This document shows positions 28,634-38,519 of a stretch of DNA of 64,000 bases, in pieces; position 1 is the first letter of the stretch; the number at the start of each line of letters is the position of its first letter. The notes beneath the pieces are model-generated. The model ran no database searches and was not told the DNA's origin. It saw nothing but the letters and a program-made list of their open reading frames with translations. The stretch is taken from the NCBI GenBank assembly GCA_947167135.1, contig CAMVGV010000003.1:1-64000 (forward strand). The letters run 5' to 3'. A program made the position numbers and the translations under genes. This DNA comes from an uncultured Lachnospiraceae bacterium. Its GTDB lineage: Bacteria > Bacillota > Clostridia > Lachnospirales > Lachnospiraceae.

Positions 28634-29806
28634 ATGGATGAATTCAGGCTGATCGCTCCCTGTCACTTCGGACTGGAGAGCGTATTAAAAAGGGAGATAG
28701 TCTCCCTGGGATTTGAAATAGATAATGTTCAGGACGGAAGAGTGACCTTTAAGGGAAAGAACGATGCCGTTCCGAGAGCCAATATCTTTCTGCGAACCGC
28801 CGAACGTATCCTTATTTCCGTTGGCGAGTTTGATGCTTTCACATTTGAGGAGCTTTATCAGGGAACCAGGGCACTGCCCTGGGAGGAAATAATACCTGAA
28901 AACGGCAGATTCTGGGTTAAAAAAGCATCCTCCGTCAAATCAAAGCTTTTCAGTCCCTCCGATATCCAGTCCATCGTAAAAAAGGCCATGGTCGACAGGC
29001 TTTCTGAGAAGCATGGGATCTCCCTGTTTCCGGAGGACGGGGATGAGTATCCGCTAAGGGTATTTATAAATAAAAACAGAGTTACCCTGGGGCTCGATTC
29101 AACCGGAGTATCATTGCATAAGAGGGGCTACAGGAAAAAGCAGGGGGCTGCTCCCATTGCGGAAAATCTGGCGGCAGCGCTTATTATGCTGACCCCCTGG
29201 AAAAAGGACAGGATCCTTGTCGATCCCTTCTGCGGATGCGGTACCATCCTGACGGAGGCGGCTATGATAGCTGCAAATATGGCTCCCGGAAGGAACAGGG
29301 AGTTCACGGCCGAGGCCTGGGATCATTTGATCGAAAAAAAGCTTTGGTACAGGGCTGTGGATGAGGCGGAATCCCTTATCAATAAGGATATCGGCTGCGA
29401 TATTCAGGGTTATGATATTGACGCTGATGTGATAAAGGTTGCCAGGGAAAATGCTGCAAATGCGGGAGTTTCGGAGCTTATCCATTTCCAGGAGAGACCC
29501 GTGAAGGAGTTGTCCCATTCAGGCAGATACGGCTTTATCATAACCAACCCTCCCTATGGAGAGAGGCTCGAGGAGAAGGAAGCCCTGAAGGGCATATACT
29601 CGGAGCTGGGAGAGGCCTGGAAGCGACTGGACAGCTGGTCTTTATATGTGATAACTTCGTATGATGATGCCGAGAAATATATAGGAAGAAGAGCCGACAG
29701 AAACAGAAAGATATACAACGGAATGATTCAGACGAGATTTTTCATTTTCGAGGGCCCGAAGCCTCCCCGGAGAACGCATAACGGGAACAGGGGGCAGCAG
29801 GCTTGA
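28634..29806 (+). CDS. THUMP-domain class I SAM-dependent RNA methyltransferase (YpsC/RlmL-N type)
   Basis: N-terminal THUMP-like region; LVDPFCGCGTILTEAAMIAANMAPG; FIITNPPYGERL. Confidence 0.9.
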   Translation: MDEFRLIAPCHFGLESVLKREIVSLGFEIDNVQDGRVTFKGKNDAVPRANIFLRTAERILISVGEFDAFTFEELYQGTRALPWEEIIPENGRFWVKKASSVKSKLFSPSDIQSIVKKAMVDRLSEKHGISLFPEDGDEYPLRVFINKNRVTLGLDSTGVSLHKRGYRKKQGAAPIAENLAAALIMLTPWKKDRILVDPFCGCGTILTEAAMIAANMAPGRNREFTAEAWDHLIEKKLWYRAVDEAESLINKDIGCDIQGYDIDADVIKVARENAANAGVSELIHFQERPVKELSHSGRYGFIITNPPYGERLEEKEALKGIYSELGEAWKRLDSWSLYVITSYDDAEKYIGRRADRNRKIYNGMIQTRFFIFEGPKPPRRTHNGNRGQQA

Positions 29807-30831
29807 AGAACACCTCCACAGTTATAGCATCATTTCTCTTATTTTTTTTCAGCGCCGCATTATTTGCAGCGTCCTTAACGGGAAGAGTTACCGTAAGAGC
29901 GGAGAGCCATGCGGAAAGAGGTCTTTTCAACAGAGGAAGCGAAGAGGAGACCGGAGACAGTACGGAGCTTGAGAAGGCAGGTTATCTGAAGATACCTCTT
30001 CCGGAAGGCGTAGAGGAGACGGATGTCACCATTCAGAACAATCCCTTTGAAAACAGGATCTTTATCCGTATTTCCGGAGCGGATGAGGATTATTACAGGA
30101 CAAATTTCTTCTCCGGGGATATGACCGGCATAGAGGATGTGAGATACGGTTATGCCGACGGGGTATCAACCGTGGAGCTTATAACCGGAGAAGTCCGTAT
30201 CCCGGTATGCGAGTACACTCCGGGCAGCTTTTTTGTGAAGGTTCTGCCGCCGCGGGATATCTATGAAAGAATAATAGTGGTTGACAGCGGTCATGGCGTC
30301 AACGATCCCGGATCCGTGGTCTACGGCATAGAGGAGAGGAGTATCACAGCCGCTGTCGCAGGGAGACTCTGTAATTTTCTGCAGGACGGGAAGACTATGG
30401 TGTGTCTGTCTGTTCCGGATGAAACGGTTCATAGTGAAAAGGAACGCTCAGAGATGATCAACAGCCTGAAGCCGGATCTTCTCTTAAGCATTCACACCGG
30501 AGCCGACCCGGATACCAGAGTCACCAACGGGGTGGAGATCGGTTCATCCGCTGATATGGCTGACAATGCGGAGAAGCTGGCAGCCCTTCTATCTTCAGCC
30601 TGTGAACAGAAAAATCTGGGTTCCTCGGTAAAACGGGTTCCGGGACTCACGGAATATCTGGAGGTTCCTTATCTATGGATCAAGCTTGGGCTCATCACGA
30701 ACAGGTTTGAAGCGGAAAAGATGAACAGTGAAGAATATCAGGAAAGGGCAGCGAGGACTATCGCAGCCTTTATAAACGGTACAGGGAATTTAAAAGCAGG
30801 ATCGGCCATTGGTGCCGGAGGTGGATTTTGA
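29803..30831 (+). CDS. N-acetylmuramoyl-L-alanine amidase (Amidase_3 fold), possibly degenerate active site
   Basis: VDSGHGVNDPGSVVYGIEERS, LLLSIHTGAD, C-terminal LWIKLGLITN. Confidence 0.75.
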   Translation: MKNTSTVIASFLLFFFSAALFAASLTGRVTVRAESHAERGLFNRGSEEETGDSTELEKAGYLKIPLPEGVEETDVTIQNNPFENRIFIRISGADEDYYRTNFFSGDMTGIEDVRYGYADGVSTVELITGEVRIPVCEYTPGSFFVKVLPPRDIYERIIVVDSGHGVNDPGSVVYGIEERSITAAVAGRLCNFLQDGKTMVCLSVPDETVHSEKERSEMINSLKPDLLLSIHTGADPDTRVTNGVEIGSSADMADNAEKLAALLSSACEQKNLGSSVKRVPGLTEYLEVPYLWIKLGLITNRFEAEKMNSEEYQERAARTIAAFINGTGNLKAGSAIGAGGGF

Positions 30832-31457
30832 CCAGAGGAAAGCCGGACAGGATAGTTTTTGCCACGGGAAACAGGGATAAGGTTAAGGAGATCCGGGAGA
30901 TCACAAAGGATTTCAATATTCCCGTTGTTTCCATGAAGGAAGCGGGCATAGAGAGCGATGTCAATGAGGACGGGCAGAGCTTTGAGGAAAACTCCTTATT
31001 AAAGGCCCGGGCGGTATGGGAGCAATGCGGGGGACTGGTGCTCTCGGATGATTCGGGGCTTGAGATAGATGCCCTTAATAAGGAACCGGGTATTTATTCA
31101 GCCAGGTATCTCGGAAAGGATACCTCATATCATGAGAAAAACAATGATCTTTTAAGGAGGCTTGAGGGTGTAGCGCAGGAAAGGCGGACAGCCCGCTTTG
31201 TGTGTGCTGTAACGGCAGTATTTCCGGACGGCAGCCATAAAACGGTCAGGGGAGTAATGGAGGGCAGGATAGGATACGAAGAAAGGGGAGAAAACGGCTT
31301 TGGCTACGATCCCATATTTATCCTTCCGAAGTACGGTGTGACAACTGCCGAGCTTCCTCCGGACGTAAAAAATGAAGAGAGCCACAGGGGAAAGGCTCTG
31401 AGACTCATAAAGAAAGAGATAGAGAGGTATCTTGATGAAAATACTGATAGTCAGTGA
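30828..31457 (+). CDS. rdgB: XTP/dITP diphosphatase (RdgB/HAM1 family)
   Basis: IVFATGNRDKVKEIREI, SDDSGLEIDALNKEPGIYSARY, GENGFGYDPIF. Confidence 0.95.
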   Translation: MTRGKPDRIVFATGNRDKVKEIREITKDFNIPVVSMKEAGIESDVNEDGQSFEENSLLKARAVWEQCGGLVLSDDSGLEIDALNKEPGIYSARYLGKDTSYHEKNNDLLRRLEGVAQERRTARFVCAVTAVFPDGSHKTVRGVMEGRIGYEERGENGFGYDPIFILPKYGVTTAELPPDVKNEESHRGKALRLIKKEIERYLDENTDSQ

Positions 31458-31914
31458 TACCCATGGCCACCTGTCGAATTTCAGAGAGGTGATAAGGAAG
31501 GTATCCCCTGTTGATATGCTTGTTCACTGCGGTGACGTGGAGGGGCAGGAGGATTCCATCAGAAGCCTCGCAGACTGTGAATGTCATATCGTTTCCGGAA
31601 ATAACGATTATTTCTCCGATCTTCCACGGGAGGATGAATTCAGTATCGGGGAGCATAAGGCATTTTTGACCCATGGACACAGCTACGGTATTTCTATGGG
31701 CTGCGACCGGATAGTTGAGGAAGCACTTTCCAGAGAAGCAGACCTGGTTTTCTGCGGACACACCCACAGACCCGAAAAAAGCGTTATTGACGGGGTAAGG
31801 GTTTTTAATCCCGGAAGCCTTTCCTACCCCAGACAGGAGGGGAGAAACCCCTCGTATATGATCATGGAGCTTGATCCGGAGGGTAAGGTGTTCTGCAATG
31901 TGTTTTATCTGTGA
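31435..31914 (+). CDS. YfcE-family metallophosphoesterase
   Basis: MKILIVSDTHGHLSNF, VHCGDVEG, SGNNDY, THGHSYG, CGHTHRP. Confidence 0.9.
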   Translation: MKILIVSDTHGHLSNFREVIRKVSPVDMLVHCGDVEGQEDSIRSLADCECHIVSGNNDYFSDLPREDEFSIGEHKAFLTHGHSYGISMGCDRIVEEALSREADLVFCGHTHRPEKSVIDGVRVFNPGSLSYPRQEGRNPSYMIMELDPEGKVFCNVFYL

Positions 31915-31944
31915 GGGGAGTCAACGGGACGGTTCTCCTTGATT
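31915..31944. repeat. Dispersed GGGACGGTTCTC-type intergenic repeat
   Basis: ggggagtcaacgggacggttctccttgatt; related sequence (inverted) at 56087-56135. Confidence 0.6.
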
Positions 31945-31980
31945 GCTTTTTGCAAGTCTCTGTTGTAAAATAGTGTAGTT

Positions 31981-33660
31981 ATGGAAAACAAGGAAACAGT
32001 ATCAAAGAATTTTATAGAACGGGAAATAGACAAGGATCTGAAGGAAGGGGTATATGAAAGGGTTCATACCCGTTTTCCCCCGGAGCCTAACGGATATCTG
32101 CATATCGGGCATGCGAAATCCATTATCCTGAATTCCGGTATTGCCGCGGAGTATAACGGTCTTTTCAATCTCCGTTTTGACGACACCAATCCCACAAAGG
32201 AAAAGTCGGAATTTGTGGAATCCATCAAGGAGGATGTGGCCTGGCTCGGAGCCGACTGGGGAGACAGGCTTTTCTTTGCTTCGGATTACTTTGAGAAGAT
32301 GTATGAGTATGCCCTTAAGCTTATAGAAAAGGGGAAGGCCTACGTTTCTTCGCTTTCTGCTGAGGAAATAAAGGAATACAGGGGAACTCTCACGGAGCCG
32401 GGCAGGGATGATCCGGACAGGGACAGGAGCATAGAGGACAGCCTAAGGCTCTTTAAGGAAATGAAGGACGGGAAGTACGAAGACGGAAAGTATGTCCTTC
32501 GCGGAAAGATAGACATGAAGAGCCCCAATATGAATATGAGGGATCCGGTGATATACAGGATAGCGCATCTTTCCCACCAGAATACGGGAGATAAGTGGTG
32601 TATTTATCCCATGTACGATTTCGCCCATCCCCTGGAGGACGCCATAGAGGGCATCACCCATTCCCTCTGCACACTGGAATTTGAGGATCACAGACCGCTC
32701 TATGACTGGGTAATACGGGAATGTGAGATAGAGACACCACCACGCCAGATAGAGTTTGCAAAGCTCTATCTCAATAATGTGGTAACGGGAAAGAGATATA
32801 TAAAGAAGCTTGTGGAGGAAGGCATTGTTGACGGATGGGACGATCCGAGACTGGTTTCCATCGCAGGCTTAAGGCGCAGAGGCTACACTCCGGAATCCAT
32901 CAGGAATTTCGTCAATCTCTGCGGTATCAGCAAGTCACAGGCCACTGCGGAGATGGACATGCTGGAGTACTGTATAAGGGAGGATCTGAAGCCGAAGGTG
33001 AAGCGGCTGATGGCTGTGCTTCATCCCCTGAAGCTCATCATAGACAATTATCCGGAAGGCCGTACAGAGGAGCTTGATGCCGTCAATAATCCCGAAAACC
33101 CGGAGCTCGGAAGCAGGAAAGTGAGCTTTTCAAGAGAACTCTGGATAGAGAGGGAGGACTTCATGGAGGAACCCCCGAAAAAGTATTTCAGACTTTTCCC
33201 CGGAAATGAAGTCCGGCTTATGAATGCCTATTTTGTAAAATGCGTGGGCTTTGACAAAGATGATAACGGCAATATTACGGCTGTTCACTGCACCTACGAT
33301 CCGCTTACGAAGCAGGGAAGCGACTTCAAGTCCGACCGCAAGGTTAAGGGTACGATCCACTGGGTCAATGCCGGTGACTCGGCGGAGGTAAGGGTCAGGC
33401 TCTATGAGAATATAGTTGACGAGGATAAGGGTGTTTATGATGAAGAGGGAAATATCAATCTGAATCCCAATTCCCTGGAGGAATGCACTTCTTTTGCGGA
33501 AAGGGAGCTTAGGGAGGCAAAGGCCTTCGACCGATTCCAGTTTGTGAGAAACGGGTTTTTCTGTGCGGATCCCAAGGACTCGGGGGACGGAGCGCCTGTC
33601 TTTAACAGGATAGTTTCACTGAAGAGTTCCTTTAAACTTCCGCAGGAGGCAAAAATCTAA
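31981..33660 (+). CDS. glnS: Glutaminyl-tRNA synthetase
   Basis: [54 protein letters not shown]. Confidence 0.95.
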   Translation: MENKETVSKNFIEREIDKDLKEGVYERVHTRFPPEPNGYLHIGHAKSIILNSGIAAEYNGLFNLRFDDTNPTKEKSEFVESIKEDVAWLGADWGDRLFFASDYFEKMYEYALKLIEKGKAYVSSLSAEEIKEYRGTLTEPGRDDPDRDRSIEDSLRLFKEMKDGKYEDGKYVLRGKIDMKSPNMNMRDPVIYRIAHLSHQNTGDKWCIYPMYDFAHPLEDAIEGITHSLCTLEFEDHRPLYDWVIRECEIETPPRQIEFAKLYLNNVVTGKRYIKKLVEEGIVDGWDDPRLVSIAGLRRRGYTPESIRNFVNLCGISKSQATAEMDMLEYCIREDLKPKVKRLMAVLHPLKLIIDNYPEGRTEELDAVNNPENPELGSRKVSFSRELWIEREDFMEEPPKKYFRLFPGNEVRLMNAYFVKCVGFDKDDNGNITAVHCTYDPLTKQGSDFKSDRKVKGTIHWVNAGDSAEVRVRLYENIVDEDKGVYDEEGNINLNPNSLEECTSFAERELREAKAFDRFQFVRNGFFCADPKDSGDGAPVFNRIVSLKSSFKLPQEAKI

Positions 33661-33668
33661 TGTAAAGA

Positions 33669-33694
33669 GTCATCCTGAGCGAAGCGAAAGATCT
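33669..33694. repeat. Dispersed GCGAAGCGAA hairpin repeat
   Basis: gtcatcctgagcgaagcgaaagatct. Confidence 0.85.
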
Positions 33695-33774
33695 AAAATG
33701 ATCTGTCAGACATTGCTTTTAGGACGACAGAGATATATTGCATTGAAAAGATGCATTTTTTGAGGAGGTATATT

Positions 33775-34614
33775 ATGGCACTGTTTTCGGGGATGGACAA
33801 ATTTGGGTTGAAGGATATCAAGGGCGACGAGGTATTCGGAGATCAGGAAAAGAAAAAAGCAGTGGATGCTGAAGCCGCGGCAGCAAAAAAGGTCGCGGGG
33901 GAAATGGATTATCTGATAGACAGGACTTATTCCTGCCCCGTATGCGATCAGGAATTCAAGAGCAGAACCGTAAAGAGCAGAAGCATAAAGCTTGTGGGTA
34001 CCGATGAGGACTTAAGGCCGAAATATCAGCAGCTTGACTCATTAAAGTATGATGTGGTGGTCTGCCCCAATTGCGGCTATGCAGCCCTTGCCCGGACCTT
34101 TAAGAATATTTACGATTCCCAGAAGAAGCTGGTCAGAGAGACCATTTCAAGGGATTTTCATTATACCGAGCCGCCTGCGGTATACAGCTATGATGATGCC
34201 ATTGAGCGCTATCAGATAGCATTTGCGAATGCCATGGCAATAAAGCAGGTGGATTCCGAGAAGGCTTATCTCTGCCTCAGAATGGGCTGGACCATCAGAG
34301 GAAAGATGGAGACCCTGGATCCTTCTTCACCGACCTACGAAGCTGACAGGAAGCAGTGTACAGAGGATGAGAACGAGGCACTGAAGCTCGCTTTGGACGG
34401 ATTTATCGCCGCACGAACGCATGAGCAGCCTCCTTTCGCGGGAATGGATCAGTCGACCCTCGATTACCTGATATCGGTACTGAGCGTGCGTTTCGGAAGG
34501 ACAGATGTGGCATCAAAGCTTATTTCCAGCCTTATCTCCAATATGACAACAAATCCCCGGATCAAGGAAAGAGCCAGGGATTTAAAGGACCGGATCGTAG
34601 CAGGTCAGAAATGA
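33775..34614 (+). CDS. DUF2225-family protein
   Basis: SD gaggagg before ATG 33775; two CPxC zinc-binding-like motifs (SCPVCDQEFKSR, VCPNCGYAA). Confidence 0.85.
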   Translation: MALFSGMDKFGLKDIKGDEVFGDQEKKKAVDAEAAAAKKVAGEMDYLIDRTYSCPVCDQEFKSRTVKSRSIKLVGTDEDLRPKYQQLDSLKYDVVVCPNCGYAALARTFKNIYDSQKKLVRETISRDFHYTEPPAVYSYDDAIERYQIAFANAMAIKQVDSEKAYLCLRMGWTIRGKMETLDPSSPTYEADRKQCTEDENEALKLALDGFIAARTHEQPPFAGMDQSTLDYLISVLSVRFGRTDVASKLISSLISNMTTNPRIKERARDLKDRIVAGQK

Positions 34615-34644
34615 AAAACGCCTGAAAGATTTATTCAAGGCTTA

Positions 34645-35010
34645 TTATTCAAAGGAAGAAAAGCTGAAGGTCAATATCTGATCGTCATCCGTTTCAGAGG
34701 CCTTTTCAACCGTATTCTTCGGCTTCTCTTCGGGGGTTCCGATTATATTGGACTCTGCATCAAGGGCAGCCTGCTTCGAGAAGTGAAGGGGGACGTATTC
34801 ACGGTCTGACGCGGGGGCTTCGACCTCATCAGCATCAGGGCCTTTTTCGGATTCTTTTTTGAGGAATTCCTCCAGCTCGTCGTTTACATCGGGATCCGAA
34901 TCCTCGAAGAGATCCTCGTCCTGTCTGTCCTTCAGGTAGTAGTAGACTCCTGCTGCGGCAGCTCCCGCAAGGAGTGAGAAAAGAAGGAATTTTCCGAATT
35001 TCTTTGCCAT
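34645..35010 (-). CDS. Small membrane-anchored acidic protein, unknown
   Basis: MAKKFGKFLLFSLLAGAAAAGVYYYLKDRQDEDLF; SD on the minus strand. Confidence 0.65.
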   Translation of the reverse strand: MAKKFGKFLLFSLLAGAAAAGVYYYLKDRQDEDLFEDSDPDVNDELEEFLKKESEKGPDADEVEAPASDREYVPLHFSKQAALDAESNIIGTPEEKPKNTVEKASETDDDQILTFSFSSFE

Positions 35011-35079
35011 TAAAGTATTACCTCCTGTTTTTCCGCTTTTCTCATTGATTATAGTGTATTTATCCGTATAAGTAAAGAA

Positions 35080-36150
35080 ATGCGAAAATCTGCCATACAA
35101 AAATCCATAGGCTGTTTCCTGATCGTACTCTGTTTGTCCGCAGTGCTCCTTTCCGGCTGCAAAAAGGAGGAGGAGGAAAAGACGGATGTCGTCCTTACCA
35201 CTGCCTTTGAGGAAAATGAGCTTTTCAGAATAGACAGCAGGAACTGTTACATTTCCGAAGCGGATATTTATATGAAATCCGCAGGAAGCAAGTATCAGGA
35301 GGTCTTCGGTGAGGATATCTGGAGACAGAATTTCGGCGGGAAAACTCTGGAGAAGGAACTAAAGGATACGACCCTTGCCCGTCTCGCCCAGATAAAGAGT
35401 ATGGATCTTCTGGCGGCGGAATGGAATATTGCCCTTTCAGAGGAGGAGGAGGAAAAAGCCGCTCTTGCAGCAAAGAACTATTATGCCACTCTTATGGGAA
35501 CAGAGGAGGAAAAGGGTATTTCCGAGGAGCTGCTGCGGGAAATGTATGCGGACTATGCACTGGCGGACAAGATCTATGATGAGGTGACCTGCAACGTGAA
35601 TCCGGAGATCAGCGATGATGAGGCCCGCTCCATCACGGTGAAGCAGATCCTTTTCAAGACATCGGACAAGGATGAAAAGGGCGGCCGCAAGGAGTACAGC
35701 GAGCACGACAAAGAGGCCGCATACAAGAAAGCACAGAAGTGCTTAAAAAGCCTGGATGAGGGAGCAGATTTCGATTCCCTTACGGAAAAGTACAATGAGG
35801 ACCAGCAGAACACCTATACCTTCGGAAAGGGTGTGATGCCGGAGGAATTTGAAAAAGCTGCCTTCAATCTGGATACCGGGGAAATAAGCGGTATCGTGGA
35901 AACGGAGTACGGCTATCATATCATCAAGTGTATAAGCTCCTTTGACCAGGAGGAGACTGATAATAATAAGATACGGATAGTCACCGAAAGAAAGAAGGAC
36001 GCCTTCAACAGGGTTTATGATGAATTTGTTCCGAAGCTTCACTCGAATCTCAATGAAGAACTGTGGGACAGCTTTGAATATGATCCGTACACGGAAAAGT
36101 CAGGTACAAAGAGCTTTTTCGAGGTGTATGATGAGGTCTTTGCGTCCTGA
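35080..36150 (+). CDS. PpiC/PrsA-type peptidylprolyl isomerase lipoprotein
   Basis: Lipobox VLLSGC; rotamase core VKQILFKT...FGKGVMPEEFEKAAFNLDTGEISGIVETEYGYHIIK. Confidence 0.9.
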   Translation: MRKSAIQKSIGCFLIVLCLSAVLLSGCKKEEEEKTDVVLTTAFEENELFRIDSRNCYISEADIYMKSAGSKYQEVFGEDIWRQNFGGKTLEKELKDTTLARLAQIKSMDLLAAEWNIALSEEEEEKAALAAKNYYATLMGTEEEKGISEELLREMYADYALADKIYDEVTCNVNPEISDDEARSITVKQILFKTSDKDEKGGRKEYSEHDKEAAYKKAQKCLKSLDEGADFDSLTEKYNEDQQNTYTFGKGVMPEEFEKAAFNLDTGEISGIVETEYGYHIIKCISSFDQEETDNNKIRIVTERKKDAFNRVYDEFVPKLHSNLNEELWDSFEYDPYTEKSGTKSFFEVYDEVFAS

Positions 36151-36177
36151 TCGCATTTCTTGATCAATTTTATCTTG

Positions 36178-36204
36178 TTAGCACTTTTTGTCGTTGAGTG
36201 CTAA
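36178..36204. promoter_or_regulatory. CIRCE element (HrcA operator)
   Basis: TTAGCACTT-N9-GAGTGCTAA, one deviation from consensus TTAGCACTC-N9-GAGTGCTAA. Confidence 0.9.
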
Positions 36205-36211
36205 AAATCCA

Positions 36212-36240
36212 TTGACTTTTGTTTTAAGCCGCACTACAAT
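36212..36240 (+). promoter_or_regulatory. Sigma-A promoter of htpG
   Basis: TTGACT - 17 nt - TACAAT, starting 8 nt after the CIRCE element. Confidence 0.8.
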
Positions 36241-36310
36241 ACTTTTCTGAGAGCCGGACCGCCTTAAGTGTTCCGGTCAGACTCTGAAAAGAAAGGAAGT
36301 GCGGTATTTT

Positions 36311-38452
36311 ATGGAAAAAAAACATGGAAATCTATCTATAAGCAGTGAAAACATTTTTCCCATTATAAAGAAGTGGATGTATTCGGATCAGGATATCTTT
36401 ATCAGGGAGCTAATAAGCAACGGCTGCGATGCCATTACGAAATTAAAGAAGCTGGAGATGATGGGAGAGTACCAGGCTCCCGCTTCGGAGACCGACGGTA
36501 AGGAGGGCTCCGGCTTAAAGGGCAGGATTGACGTTAATGTAGATAATAAGAAAAAGACCTTAAGCTTCATCGATAACGGCATAGGAATGGATGCAGAGGA
36601 AGTGGATAAGTATATCAACCAGATCGCCTTTTCCGGTGCAACGGAGTTTATCGAGAAGTATAAGGACAAGTCGGACGGCGACCAGATAATCGGACACTTC
36701 GGACTGGGCTTCTATTCCGCTTTTATGGTAGCAGACAAGGTGACGATCGATTCCCTTTCCTATGCGGAGGGGGCGAAGGCCGTTCATTGGGAATGTGAGG
36801 GCGCAGGCACCGAGTTTGATATGACCGATGGCAGCCGCGAAAGGGTAGGCACGGAGATCACCCTTTATCTCAATGAGGACTGCCTCAAGTACTGCAATGA
36901 ATATGCAGTCCGCGAGGTTCTTGAGAAGTACTGCTCCTTTATGCCTACGGAGATATATTTAAATGATGTAAATAAGGAGCCTCCGAAGATCGAGAAGGAC
37001 AAGGACGGGAAGGATATAGTTCCCGAGCCGCCAAAGCCAATAAACGACGTTAACCCTCTCTGGGCAAAGACGCCGAAGGATTGTACCGACGAGGAATACA
37101 AGGAATTCTACAGAAAAGTCTTCAGGGATTACAGAGAGCCTCTTTTCTGGATACATCTGAATATGGATTATCCCTTTAATCTGAAGGGAATACTCTATTT
37201 CCCGAAGATAAATATCGAGTACGAGTCCATAGAGGGCGTTATAAAGCTCTACAATAACCAGGTATTTATAGCCGACAATATCAAGGAAGTGATCCCCGAG
37301 TTCCTGATGCTCTTAAAGGGCGTGATAGACTGCCCCGACCTGCCTCTCAACGTATCGAGGAGCGCACTCCAGAATGACGGCTTTGTGAATAAGATATCTG
37401 AGTACATCACGAAGAAGGTTGCGGAGAAGCTTTCCGGTCTCTGCAAGACCGACAAGGAAAACTACGAGAAGTACTGGGAGGATATCTCTCCCTTCGTGAA
37501 GTACGGATATCTTCGAAATGACAAGTTCGCGGAGAAGATAAACGACTATATTCTTTTCAAGGATATTAACGGAGAGTTCCTGACACTGCCCGAGGCACTG
37601 AAGCTTCCCTCAACCGCAGAAGAAGCGGAGAAGGCAGCAGAGGAGGCGGAGAAGGCATCGGCAGAAGACGGGAAGGCTTCTGCCGAAGCATCAGCGGAAG
37701 ACGGAAAGAATACTGAAGGGTCAGCCGTTGAGGCAGAAAAGGCTTCAAATGAAGAAGCGTCCGGGGAGGGTACTGTTGAGCCAGCAGTTGAGGCAGAAAA
37801 GGCTTCAGATACCGATACGGAAAAAACGGAAGAAAAGAAGGAAACCATCGTATACTATGTGACGGATGAAAAGCAGCAGAGCCGTTACATCGATATGTTT
37901 AAGAAGTCCAAGATGGACGCCGTGATCCTTACCCACAATATCGATACTCCCTTCATGCAGTCCCTGGAGGGGAAGAACGAAGGCGTTAAGTTCATGCGTA
38001 TAGACGCGAACGTTACCGAGGCTATGACAAGCAGGGAATCAAAGAAGGAGACCGAGGAATTCGGCAGCCTTGCGGAGACCCTGCAGAAGTTCCTGAGGAA
38101 GTCATTTAAGAAGGAGAAGCTCGAGGTCAAGGTTCAGAAGCTGAAGGACAAGAAGGTGGCATCTGTCATCACCGTTTCCGAGGAAACCCGGAGAATGCAG
38201 GATATGATGAAGATGTATTCAATGGGAGGACAGGGTACAGATGATCTCTTTAAGGATGACGACGGACAGACCCTTATCCTTAATGCAAACCATCCTCTTG
38301 TAAAGACCGTTATGGATGAACCGGAAAGCGACAGGGGAAAGCTTATTTCCGAACAGCTTTATGACCTTGCGGTGCTTGCAAATAAGCAGCTGCCACCGGA
38401 TGAAATGAAGAAATTCATAGAGCGCAGCAACGAGATCATGATGAAGCTTTGA
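36311..38452 (+). CDS. htpG: Hsp90-family chaperone HtpG with acidic/Ala-rich insertion
   Basis: MEKKHGNLSISSENIFPIIKKWMYSDQDIFIRELISNGCDA, GHFGLGFYSAFMVADKV; EA-rich insert about 37610-37840. Confidence 0.95.
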   Translation: MEKKHGNLSISSENIFPIIKKWMYSDQDIFIRELISNGCDAITKLKKLEMMGEYQAPASETDGKEGSGLKGRIDVNVDNKKKTLSFIDNGIGMDAEEVDKYINQIAFSGATEFIEKYKDKSDGDQIIGHFGLGFYSAFMVADKVTIDSLSYAEGAKAVHWECEGAGTEFDMTDGSRERVGTEITLYLNEDCLKYCNEYAVREVLEKYCSFMPTEIYLNDVNKEPPKIEKDKDGKDIVPEPPKPINDVNPLWAKTPKDCTDEEYKEFYRKVFRDYREPLFWIHLNMDYPFNLKGILYFPKINIEYESIEGVIKLYNNQVFIADNIKEVIPEFLMLLKGVIDCPDLPLNVSRSALQNDGFVNKISEYITKKVAEKLSGLCKTDKENYEKYWEDISPFVKYGYLRNDKFAEKINDYILFKDINGEFLTLPEALKLPSTAEEAEKAAEEAEKASAEDGKASAEASAEDGKNTEGSAVEAEKASNEEASGEGTVEPAVEAEKASDTDTEKTEEKKETIVYYVTDEKQQSRYIDMFKKSKMDAVILTHNIDTPFMQSLEGKNEGVKFMRIDANVTEAMTSRESKKETEEFGSLAETLQKFLRKSFKKEKLEVKVQKLKDKKVASVITVSEETRRMQDMMKMYSMGGQGTDDLFKDDDGQTLILNANHPLVKTVMDEPESDRGKLISEQLYDLAVLANKQLPPDEMKKFIERSNEIMMKL

Positions 38453-38519
38453 GGTCGCTTACATTGTCATTCTGAGGTCGCTTACATTGTCATTCTGAGG
38501 GCGTAGCCCGAAGAATCTT
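38450..38519. repeat. 23-nt duplication starting at the htpG stop codon plus dispersed hairpin repeat
   Basis: tgaggtcgcttacattgtcattc x2 (38450, 38473), then gtcattctgagggcgtagcccgaagaatctt (38489-38519). Confidence 0.9.

Noticed and set aside
37546-37848. Minus-strand Ser/Ala-rich ORFs within htpG
   Set aside because: Reverse reading of the acidic insertion repeats.
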